Shown one piece after another: positions 36,495 to 42,523 of a stretch of DNA of 43,790 bases. The notes under the pieces were generated by a model. The model worked only from the letters and a program-made list of their open reading frames with translations, ran no database searches and was not told where the DNA came from. Position numbers and translations under genes: made by a program. Position 1 is the stretch's first letter. Every line of letters begins with the position of its first letter. Source of the stretch: a virus; the IMG/VR virus record IMGVR_UViG_3300047558_000338, positions 1-43,790 of that record. One strand, 5' to 3'.

Positions 36495-36519
36495 GATAAG
36501 CCCTCAGTGGCTTATTTTC
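36495..36519 (+). terminator. Weak hairpin terminator after RNR alpha gene
   Basis: Seven-base arms (ATAAGCC at 36496-36502 and GGCTTAT at 36509-36515) with a six-base loop and a following T-run. It separates the alpha gene from the R2-like gene, so the two are not necessarily equally expressed. Confidence 0.55.
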
Positions 36520-36550
36520 ATTTTAGTCAACTTTATTCAATTATTTTATT

Positions 36551-37654
36551 ATGGTTTTAGACAGTACCTCCATCACTAGCCCCGAAAAACAAGTAGCTTT
36601 TTACAATAACTTAAAAAGTCGTAAATTTCCATGGACTCCTATTAAACCTATTGCTAGTGAATATACTAAAGGAGCAGAAGACCTCTTTGGACGTTGTTTA
36701 TCTCTTAGAGTTCTTGAAATTCCTGTTGGAGAATTTGTTACCGAAGCATCAAAAAAAGAGTTTAATGTTCCTAGTGAGTCGTTAGACTTGTTTTTGAGTA
36801 ATATTGCCGATGAAGATGTGCATGATAAACAATTAAATTTAGCCGCCGAAGTTTATCCTTTTTGTACCCCTGACCACGAAAAAGAAGCAAAGGAAATCTT
36901 ACAACAATGGTTAGATTTAGATGACCATCCTCTCTTAAAAGCTATGGTATTAGAACGAAGTATCTTTTTTATTATTCTTCCTATGCTTAGGATGTTTGGA
37001 GATACCGCCCTGCGTACTATCAGTCAAGATATATCCCGTAAACTGATTGCGGCTTAGTAAAGTAATTTACTAAAGTAAACTCCTTTAATTGCGAAAACAT
37101 CTTGTTAGACTTTAAGTAGACATTGTACTAATAATCTTAAAGGTAGAGACAATCCGCAGCCAAGAATAACTATTAAGTAAAACTGCTCTATATACTAGGT
37201 AGTTATTAAGGTTCATCGACTATCCTGAAAGGGAGTAGACTCAAGCGAGTCGAAATGGGGAGCATCTTTATTATAAAGATGGTGATATAGTCACAGCATT
37301 TACCGAGAGGTAAAGTAGTTCATAAGAGAACAGGTTAAGATTAGCGACCTTAATTGAAGATAACTGGATGAAATTGTACATGTAGCTGCTAATAGTGAGG
37401 CTTGTAAAAACCTAAAACTGACTCCTTCTAAAGCATGCCAAAAATTAAGTAGAAGAACCGCTATTTGGTTAACTCAATCTATTAATTTCCCCGCATTTGA
37501 AGAAAAAGGTACTCAAGAATTTTGGGTGAATCAATCTACCCAATTGCTTAAAGAAGGTAAAGCTGATGGTCTTAAAAATACTAAAAGAAGTAGAATACCT
37601 GCTTTCTTTGAAATAGATACCCGTGCTCAAGCTATCTACGGAAAAATCGAATAA
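36551..37654 (+). CDS. R2-like ferritin-fold protein, intron-split, 258 aa spliced
   Basis: Exons 36551-37039 and 37367-37654, joined in frame. The spliced protein shows the di-iron pattern of ferritin-like R2 proteins: E56, E88-x-x-H91, E135, E165-x-x-H168, the last in ISRDEIVH. The usual radical tyrosine four residues after the first His is absent (Leu95 there), and no Tyr is near. It is shorter than usual R2 subunits (about 320-380). It may be an unusual R2 (the tyrosine-free classes are known), or an R2-like oxidase unrelated to reductase. The canonical R2 is encoded at the right edge. Read without splicing, the protein stops 16 bases into the intron with the tail KLIAA. Confidence 0.8.
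37040..37366 (+). ncRNA. Group I intron (327 nt), no ORF
   Basis: Intron between the Arg163 and Asp164 codons. The upstream exon ends in U and the intron ends in G, the group I rule. The exon end CCGU can pair with GCGG at 37049-37052 with a U-G wobble at the splice site (P1). Core-like segments occur at 37217-37300, including a hairpin flanked by GACUC/GAGUC and a GAUAUAGUC sequence typical of the P7-P3 core. Removing it restores the ISRDEIVH motif. Confidence 0.85.
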
Positions 37655-37661
37655 ACTTATC

Positions 37662-37687
37662 AAGTCGGCAATTGCCGACTTTATTTG
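37662..37687 (+). terminator. Terminator after R2-like gene
   Basis: Perfect palindrome AAGTCGGCAA/TTGCCGACTT at 37662-37681, followed by TTATTTG. It begins eight bases past the stop of the R2-like gene and overlaps the apparent TTG start of the next frame, arguing that the real start of that gene is the ATG at 37690. Confidence 0.75.
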
Positions 37688-37689
37688 TT

Positions 37690-37971
37690 ATGTCTAATAT
37701 TTATACTTATCTTATCCAAGACTGCAATGGATTAATTAAAATAGGACAATCAAAAAATGTCAAGAAACGGATACAACAGCTACAAACTGCTCATGGGAAA
37801 AAACTTAAACTATTAGCATACTGTCTAGCAGATAAATACCTAGAAAAACGATTACATCGAATGTTCTTCTTCCACAGAAAACAAGGAGAATGGTTTGATT
37901 GTTCGTCAGAGATAAAAACAACTATAATTAATTATATGCGGGAAAGATACCCTACTACAAGCTATGAATAA
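37690..37971 (+). CDS. GIY-YIG-like (T5orf172/Mug113 type) protein, 93 aa
   Basis: Small nuclease-like protein. It contains Y-T-Y-L-I near the N-terminus, an IKIGQS motif replacing the classical YIG, an arginine in KKRIQQL, a glutamate and histidine in EKRLHRMF, and GEWFD near the end, the pattern of the T5orf172/Mug113 branch of the GIY-YIG fold. The start is set at the ATG 37690 because the upstream frame overlaps a terminator. It sits directly downstream of the intron-containing R2-like gene and overlaps the next gene by eight bases. It may be a mobility nuclease or DNA-processing enzyme. Confidence 0.75.
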   Translation: MSNIYTYLIQDCNGLIKIGQSKNVKKRIQQLQTAHGKKLKLLAYCLADKYLEKRLHRMFFFHRKQGEWFDCSSEIKTTIINYMRERYPTTSYE

Positions 37972-38170
37972 AGTATGTTGGAAGAGAGAAAAAAACGGAA
38001 CCTGTGTACCATATATCTTCGAGGAGATTAACGGGCATTTCTGCTGGAGACGATATAATACTTCCTCTATATATGTTCCAGATACTCCTAACTTTTCAAA
38101 GGGCTACTTAACTTTCTTAAAAGCAAAAAAACTAGGATTTGAAATTATAGTGAAGTATGAAGATTATTAG
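37964..38170 (+). CDS. Unknown small protein, 68 aa
   Basis: Overlaps the 3' end of the GIY-YIG-like gene by eight bases, so the two are probably co-translated. The product is basic and aromatic (CWKREKNGTCVPYIFEE, FCWRRY) with no recognised domain. The stop overlaps the convergent dehydroquinase-like gene by four bases. Confidence 0.5.
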   Translation: MNKVCWKREKNGTCVPYIFEEINGHFCWRRYNTSSIYVPDTPNFSKGYLTFLKAKKLGFEIIVKYEDY

Positions 38171-38574
38171 CTTTCTTCGGTATTCATTGTCAGATAAGTT
38201 AATGCTGTTTTATAAATATCTGCGGATAATTCGCCTGCTATCTCTAATAGACTTATATCTTTTAAACATGATGGTTGTTTATATGCTCTACAATTTATCT
38301 CAATAATAGGTATATCTAAAAGTTGAAAAGTCTGTTTTAGTATAAAACAATCAGTATAGTAATCTAGGTTAATAATAATCGCATCATAAAAATCAGGTTT
38401 ACTAACTAATAAATCAATTAGAGATGTTAAATCATTAGTTTGTACAATTTCTAAATCATCTTTTAACTTTAATAATTCAGCGTTAATGGTATGAACTAAA
38501 GGTATTTCAGATTCCTTCTCTTTATATAAAGTTAAGTTCGGCCCCTGTACAACTAAAACTTTTGAATATATCAT
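38167..38574 (-). CDS. Degenerate type II dehydroquinase (AroQ)-like protein, 135 aa
   Basis: The fold signature of type II 3-dehydroquinate dehydratase is visible: VLVVQGPNLTLY at the start, AIIINLDYYT in the middle, IPIIEINCRA afterwards, and a C-terminal ADIYKTALTYL helix. AroQ enzymes are near 145-150 residues, so length fits. Several catalytic positions differ: the Arg/Tyr of the N-terminal lid loop are replaced (KEKESEIP), the His of the Y-T-H-T-S motif is Asp, and the His in E-V-H is Asn. It is therefore probably not an active dehydratase and may have been recruited to another role, for example ligand sensing. Divergent from the next gene by 38 bases. Confidence 0.7.
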   Translation of the reverse strand: MIYSKVLVVQGPNLTLYKEKESEIPLVHTINAELLKLKDDLEIVQTNDLTSLIDLLVSKPDFYDAIIINLDYYTDCFILKQTFQLLDIPIIEINCRAYKQPSCLKDISLLEIAGELSADIYKTALTYLTMNTEES

Positions 38575-38612
38575 ATTGATCTTTAAGTTATTTAAAATAT
38601 TCTTTATTATAA

Positions 38613-39089
38613 ATGAACATCAAATCAAAACTCAAATCAACTTTCTATAAAGCATATAAAGAACTCAGTAAAGACTCTCATTATCAAAATACCCCAGATT
38701 CAATTAAACGTTCTTTTGCGGCTTGCGTTGCTATTTTTTGTCATGACAATATTGATAATCCCCTCAATCAACGTATGACTTATTTAACTTATCTACTTCA
38801 ATTCAGTGGAGGTCCGACTATCCGTGAACATTACTGTAATTGGAAAGCTATGTCTTTAGGTGATGGTATTAAAATGAATCAAGACAATATGACTGCTTTT
38901 GAAGTTGACCCTAGATTACCTAATGTTGGAACTTGGACTTATTCTCAAGCATATAACTTTTGTTTAAAACATATCTTTGCTCCTATTAGTTTTGAACATT
39001 ATCAGATTTCCCTCCAGGAGCCTCATTTTGATGACCCTGAAGAAGATTTGGTAGCATTAGACCTAATTAAAAAATCGTCTATAAATTAG
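38613..39089 (+). CDS. Unknown soluble protein, 158 aa
   Basis: Not recognised. It has a basic N-terminus, a helix-rich middle (SIKRSFAACVAIFCHD), a cysteine in FCHD, and an acidic C-terminus (DDPEEDLVALDL). It lies between a divergent AroQ-like gene and the iteron region, and ends seven bases before a GC-rich hairpin. No motif assigns a function. Confidence 0.5.
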   Translation: MNIKSKLKSTFYKAYKELSKDSHYQNTPDSIKRSFAACVAIFCHDNIDNPLNQRMTYLTYLLQFSGGPTIREHYCNWKAMSLGDGIKMNQDNMTAFEVDPRLPNVGTWTYSQAYNFCLKHIFAPISFEHYQISLQEPHFDDPEEDLVALDLIKKSSIN

Positions 39090-39095
39090 GTCATT

Positions 39096-39114
39096 GCGGG
39101 GGCGACGCCCCCGC
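39096..39114 (+). repeat. GC-rich hairpin, 8-bp arms
   Basis: GCGGGGGC and its complement with a three-base loop, in otherwise AT-rich DNA, seven bases after the stop of the 158-aa gene. No T-run follows, so it may be a protein-binding or RNA-stability element rather than a simple terminator. Confidence 0.6.
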
Positions 39115-39120
39115 TGTCTC

Positions 39121-39540
39121 AATCGAACTTAAATCTAACTAAATCTAAGTTATTATTAGTTTCTATTAACTACTCCTAAGTTAAACTTAGTTTTTATTAG
39201 TCCCTGTTAGTTACTATTGGTTTTTATTAGTTTAACTAGAAGTTTAATTTAAAGTCCTAGACTCTCGCCTGCAGAGCAGGGGGTAAAAACATAAAGCCCT
39301 CGGGCATTCGCCCGAGGGCTTAGTATTTTTAACTAAATTTAAGTTCTATTTTATTGATTAGAAGTCCTATGGATTTATTCAGGTTTAACTATAAATTAAT
39401 AAAAACCAATAGAAATTCATAGGACTTAATTTTAAATCCTATGAATTACATGTAACTAAATTTAGTTATTATTTAGTTAAAATTTCCGTCTATATTGTGT
39501 CAGGTAATAATGATTCCTTATAATATATGGGGGTCTGGGG
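39121..39540. repeat. Iteron-bearing non-coding region, possible origin
   Basis: A 456-base gene-free stretch (39090-39545). It contains a 15-base degenerate unit TTAGTTTTTATTAGT at 39156, 39187 and 39217 (spacings 31 and 30 bases), and one inverted copy at 39395-39409. It also holds AACTAAAT-type repeats at 39137, 39330 and 39454 (the last a 14-bp palindrome), an inverted repeat AATTCATAGGA at 39414-39424 and 39437-39447, and a strong hairpin at 39294-39321. Repeats spaced by three helical turns beside a helix-turn-helix gene suggest an origin or operator region; this is inference. Confidence 0.6.
39294..39321. terminator. Strong bidirectional terminator in the iteron region
   Basis: Perfect 12-bp arms (AAGCCCTCGGGC) with a four-base loop, flanked by AAAAA on the left and TATTTTT on the right, so it can end messages from both sides. 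Confidence 0.75.
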
Positions 39541-39545
39541 GAAAT

Positions 39546-40733
39546 TTAAAACGAAACACATTCTGCCCGATTTTCTAAAAAGTCAGCATACTTCTCCATA
39601 ACAGGAGAAGAGTATTCCGTCTTGTCTTTGAAAGGAATTAATTCCTTTTTCTTCAGAGCATACTTTTCTTGTCTTACTCTATAACCCTCAATTTTCTCAC
39701 TTAAGTCCATAGGTAAGATAAATGATTCAGGTAAACATGTTTTTATCCAAATCAATCTAGACCTAATCTTCTGTCTTAAGTATCTAACTCCTTTAATCGC
39801 TACTTGATTAGGGTTATATAAATTAGTATAGGATTGGAATAATTCATTTTTAGTATGGTCTGGCATTAAAGGATTTGTTATTAACGCCACTTCAAAGTAT
39901 TTCTTCGTATAAGTTACCCAGTCTTCCCCTTCAATAAAAGTCTCCATTTTATAGTTACTCACTAAATCTGGATGTGTAAAACATTGTTGGACTTTATCTA
40001 CATGTTTTAATCTTCTCTGAACGGTACGTACTGATACACCCATACGCTCAGCAATTCTATCTTGACTACCACCAATCTTGGTATATTCGTTAGAATTAAA
40101 GTAGAGTAAAACTCTCTGTTTATTGAATACTTTTTTTAAGATTAATGATGGGCTAAGAATATTCATATAAGAAGGTAAGCTTGAGTCACTTACAAACTTG
40201 TTCTTATTCTGTTTATTCTTTGATCTTCTCTTAGGTCTTTTATAACTTAAGATCTTTTCTTTACCATCAAATATCTCTTGTACTTCAAAAATAGGAGCTT
40301 TTCCTCTACCGTTTTCTTTAGCGGCTTTAACCGCTGCATAGATAGATTGCTCTTGTAATGTAATAGCTTGTCCTAAAGCTATTACTTCCCTCCAATTATT
40401 TAACTCCTCCAAATATATATCTAGGGCTACTCCTAAATCAGGAATCACCTCATCCATTATGAAATTAGTGAGTAATTTAACCGCACTAGTATAATGAACA
40501 CGGAATGTTTTAGGAGCTATCTGATGACACTCTCTTATAAATACTTTATTGTTTAGGTATTTATAAAAAGTAGAACGGGCTATGTTTAAATCTTTCATAG
40601 TCGAATATAACTCTACGTCAGCATATCCAGAACCAAGCACGTCTAAATAGCGAAGGTAATAATAAAATCTACCTTCGCTACCCAACGCTTCCATTAATCC
40701 TGAATGTATGACTAAAGTCTTTTTTATCGCCAT
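39546..40733 (-). CDS. Helix-turn-helix protein, possible replication initiator, 395 aa
   Basis: A DNA-binding protein with two candidate helix-turn-helix segments: YSTMKDLNIARSTFYKYL near residues 43-60 and QDRIAERMGVSVRTVQRRL near 224-242. A lysine/arginine-rich linker (KRPKRRSKNKQNKNK) lies before the second one. The C-terminal third is helical and charged. Size and layout resemble replication initiators or phage regulators, and the iteron region is immediately downstream. A folded leader lies upstream (40828-40870). The initiator role is inferred from context; a transcription regulator is equally possible. Confidence 0.65.
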   Translation of the reverse strand: MAIKKTLVIHSGLMEALGSEGRFYYYLRYLDVLGSGYADVELYSTMKDLNIARSTFYKYLNNKVFIRECHQIAPKTFRVHYTSAVKLLTNFIMDEVIPDLGVALDIYLEELNNWREVIALGQAITLQEQSIYAAVKAAKENGRGKAPIFEVQEIFDGKEKILSYKRPKRRSKNKQNKNKFVSDSSLPSYMNILSPSLILKKVFNKQRVLLYFNSNEYTKIGGSQDRIAERMGVSVRTVQRRLKHVDKVQQCFTHPDLVSNYKMETFIEGEDWVTYTKKYFEVALITNPLMPDHTKNELFQSYTNLYNPNQVAIKGVRYLRQKIRSRLIWIKTCLPESFILPMDLSEKIEGYRVRQEKYALKKKELIPFKDKTEYSSPVMEKYADFLENRAECVSF

Positions 40734-40800
40734 CGACTATTATTTCTTTAAACAGTAATTTTTATATTACCATACATCCATCTTTTATTCAATCCCCCTT

Positions 40801-40870
40801 TTTCAGTTATATTTATCGAAACTGAAAGACCCCGTCCAGGTAAGCTCAGAGAACTTATGAAAACGAGGTC
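40801..40870 (-). promoter_or_regulatory. Structured leader upstream of the HTH gene
   Basis: Read on the minus strand: GACCTCGT (40870-40863) can pair with ACGGGGTC (40835-40828) using one G-U wobble, and inside it AAGTT/AGCTT (40856-40842) also pairs with one G-U wobble. A further dyad TTTCAGTT/AACTGAAA occupies 40801-40827. The wobbles favour an RNA transcribed leftward into the helix-turn-helix gene. It could be a cis-regulatory leader; no known riboswitch is recognised. Confidence 0.35.
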
Positions 40871-40909
40871 AGATAACATGATAACAAATTCTATGTCTCT
40901 TTTGCAACA

Positions 40910-41257
40910 TTAAAACTTAACCACATCAGAGACATACTTTAAAGAGTAGTCTAATTCTCTATCATCAATCCCTAATTTATAATATTTGAAACCCTCTAAT
41001 TTTTCTTCCACTTTTGCAGTAAACTCAATCCAATCGCCTTCATTTAACCTCATTTTCTGCAATGTTTTAGTATGCCTTAACCATATCTCATCAACTACTA
41101 TATTATCAGTAGCTATTTCCGTTACGTGGGCTAATTTAATCCTCCACTCATAGTAATCATATTCTCTATCGCTGTAGGTATTTACTTCTTTAAAGTCTTC
41201 TACTTTAGCTTTAAATCTTAGTTTCTGCCCCGATCTTCTTTTTAATTCTAATCTCAT
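40910..41257 (-). CDS. Small OB-like protein, 115 aa
   Basis: Probably a small beta-barrel protein. It has alternating strands (KLRFKAKVEDFKEV, YEWRIKLAHVTEI, DEIWLRHTKTL) and a GDWIEFTAKVE segment typical of OB-fold proteins that bind nucleic acid. The N-terminus is basic (MRLELKRRSGQK). It ends about 180 bases before the helix-turn-helix gene on the same strand and may share its promoter. An AGGAGCAG-type ribosome site precedes the ATG. Binding activity is inferred. Confidence 0.6.
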   Translation of the reverse strand: MRLELKRRSGQKLRFKAKVEDFKEVNTYSDREYDYYEWRIKLAHVTEIATDNIVVDEIWLRHTKTLQKMRLNEGDWIEFTAKVEEKLEGFKYYKLGIDDRELDYSLKYVSDVVKF

Positions 41258-41338
41258 AGTTAACTGCTCCTATTAGGTTTTATTTGTTATAAGTATCTTA
41301 CCATATCACTAACAAAAAACAACTAAAAGTTGAGAATA

Positions 41339-41364
41339 AAAAAGGAGACGATCGCCTCCTTTTT
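41339..41364. terminator. HIP1-like terminator hairpin
   Basis: AAAAGGAG and CTCCTTTT arms around ACGATCGC, one base off HIP1. A-rich on the left and T-rich on the right, so it is probably bidirectional, between the divergent OB-like and antirepressor genes. Confidence 0.65.
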
Positions 41365-41365
41365 G

Positions 41366-41374
41366 TGTTATACT
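41366..41374 (+). promoter_or_regulatory. Extended -10 promoter for the antirepressor gene
   Basis: TGTTATACT matches an extended -10 (TG-n-TATACT) 62 bases before the antirepressor ATG. Downstream lies a short dyad AGTGGG/CCCACT (41384-41402) that could be an operator. No good -35 is seen, which is acceptable for an extended -10. Confidence 0.45.
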
Positions 41375-41435
41375 ATTAAAGTAAGTGGGCGGGTATCCCA
41401 CTCACTCAATTGTCCTCTAAAACAATATATTAATT

Positions 41436-42218
41436 ATGACACAGAACGAATTTAATCTCAACCTTGCTCAAACTTTAGTTGAATCTGACGACCAGTTTCC
41501 AATTGATTTCGACGATGCTTGGCAATGGGTCGGGTATTCTAGTAAACAAAAAGCATTACAAACATTAAAAAACAACTTTGACAAAGAAGTTGACTTTTTA
41601 ACCAAAGGGTTGAAAACCTCATCAGGGGGTCGTCCTAGCGAACTAATACTTTTATCGCTAGAATGTTTCAAATCTTTCGCAATGATGGCGGGTACGACTA
41701 AGGGTAAAGAAGTAAGGAAGTATTTCTTAGAGTGTGAGAAAGTCGCTAAAGATAAACTAGCTCAAGCAGTTACTAAAGAAGTTGATGCAGTGGAAAAAAT
41801 CAAACTATTTAACTTTGCGATTGACGAGATATTCTCCAATACTCAAATCGAAGCTCAATTAGTAGCTGCTATTAAGTTAAACTACGCTAAAGAGGAGTTA
41901 CCTGTTATCGCTCCTTCTCTAGAAAAGCATACTCGTCAATTGTTAATTAATTCCACAGCAAAAGAACCACAGTTAATGACAGTTACTGATATTGGTTTAA
42001 AGATGACCCCTCCTAAAAAAGCAACTGAAGTAAATCAACTCCTTATCCAAAAGGGTTATCAGGTTAAAAATACCAACAAAAAAAGTCAAAAAGACTTAAC
42101 TTATATTCCTACAGATAAGGCTAAAGATCATTGTTCTATTACCTTAGCTACTGGTACTAATAACTCTACTACTTATCAACAACTTAGATGGTATGATTCA
42201 ATCATTGCATTAATATAG
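41436..42218 (+). CDS. MSV199/Bro-type antirepressor-like protein, 260 aa
   Basis: The N-terminal ~110 residues match the MSV199-type domain of phage antirepressors and large DNA virus proteins: IDFDDAWQWVGYSSKQKALQ, VDFLTKGLKTSSGGRPSE, ILLSLECFKSFAMMAGT, then GKEVRKYFLECEKVAKD. The C-terminal part has a helical linker and a domain with TDIGLKMTPPKKATEVNQLL, resembling a second DNA-binding or KilA-C-like domain. Such proteins typically sequester repressors or act as regulators. It stands alone on the plus strand between two HIP1 hairpins, under its own extended -10 promoter. Confidence 0.75.
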   Translation: MTQNEFNLNLAQTLVESDDQFPIDFDDAWQWVGYSSKQKALQTLKNNFDKEVDFLTKGLKTSSGGRPSELILLSLECFKSFAMMAGTTKGKEVRKYFLECEKVAKDKLAQAVTKEVDAVEKIKLFNFAIDEIFSNTQIEAQLVAAIKLNYAKEELPVIAPSLEKHTRQLLINSTAKEPQLMTVTDIGLKMTPPKKATEVNQLLIQKGYQVKNTNKKSQKDLTYIPTDKAKDHCSITLATGTNNSTTYQQLRWYDSIIALI

Positions 42219-42246
42219 ATTGTTAATTTCACTTTTATTAGTTAAA

Positions 42247-42268
42247 AAAGGAGGCGATCGCCTCCTTT
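42247..42268. terminator. HIP1-bearing palindromic terminator
   Basis: A perfect 22-base palindrome AAAGGAGGCGATCGCCTCCTTT containing GCGATCGC, 28 bases after the antirepressor stop. Confidence 0.75.
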
Positions 42269-42296
42269 GTTGTTACTATAAAAAATAAAAATTATT

Positions 42297-42419
42297 ATGG
42301 ACGGCATTAAACACTTTCTCTTATACATGAGTTTATTATTTGGTATGTCAGTTATGGTTTTGATTGTATCCACAGTATTATGGGAGGTTGAAGAAGAATT
42401 AAATGAACAAATCAGTTAA
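42297..42419 (+). CDS. Small membrane protein, 40 aa
   Basis: ATG-to-TAA frame. Residues 7-30 form one hydrophobic membrane segment (FLLYMSLLFGMSVMVLIVST), followed by an acidic tail (WEVEEELNEQ). Such single-span proteins next to lysis genes can be holin- or inner-spanin-like, but 40 residues is very short and no endolysin lies in the window. Its end overlaps another small frame (42403-42517) in the style of nested spanin genes. Confidence 0.5.
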   Translation: MDGIKHFLLYMSLLFGMSVMVLIVSTVLWEVEEELNEQIS

Positions 42420-42517
42420 TCATTTTTTTTGTCTGTAGTTGCGGGGATGTAGACCGTGAATTGATCCTTCAAATTCCTCCTGATGATTGGTATGATGAGA
42501 AAAAATCTAGTAACTAA
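42403..42517 (+). pseudogene. Possible small gene split at a T8 run
   Basis: An ATG at 42403 opens MNKSVNHFF, then an eight-T run (42423-42430) moves to a frame that stops at once (TGT CTG TAG). Reading one T less gives VCSCGDVDRELILQIPPDDW and then 7 more residues to a stop at 42517. The VCSC could be a lipoprotein-like cysteine site after a short hydrophobic stretch. It may be a frameshifted gene, transcription slippage on T8, or a chance frame. Confidence 0.3.
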
Positions 42518-42523
42518 TAGTTT

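Noticed and set aside
37040-37057. C-terminus KLIAA of the unspliced R2-like protein
   Set aside because: It is intron sequence; splicing restores the conserved motif.
37672-37689. TTG start for the GIY-YIG-like gene
   Set aside because: It lies within the terminator palindrome; the ATG at 37690 begins the conserved domain.
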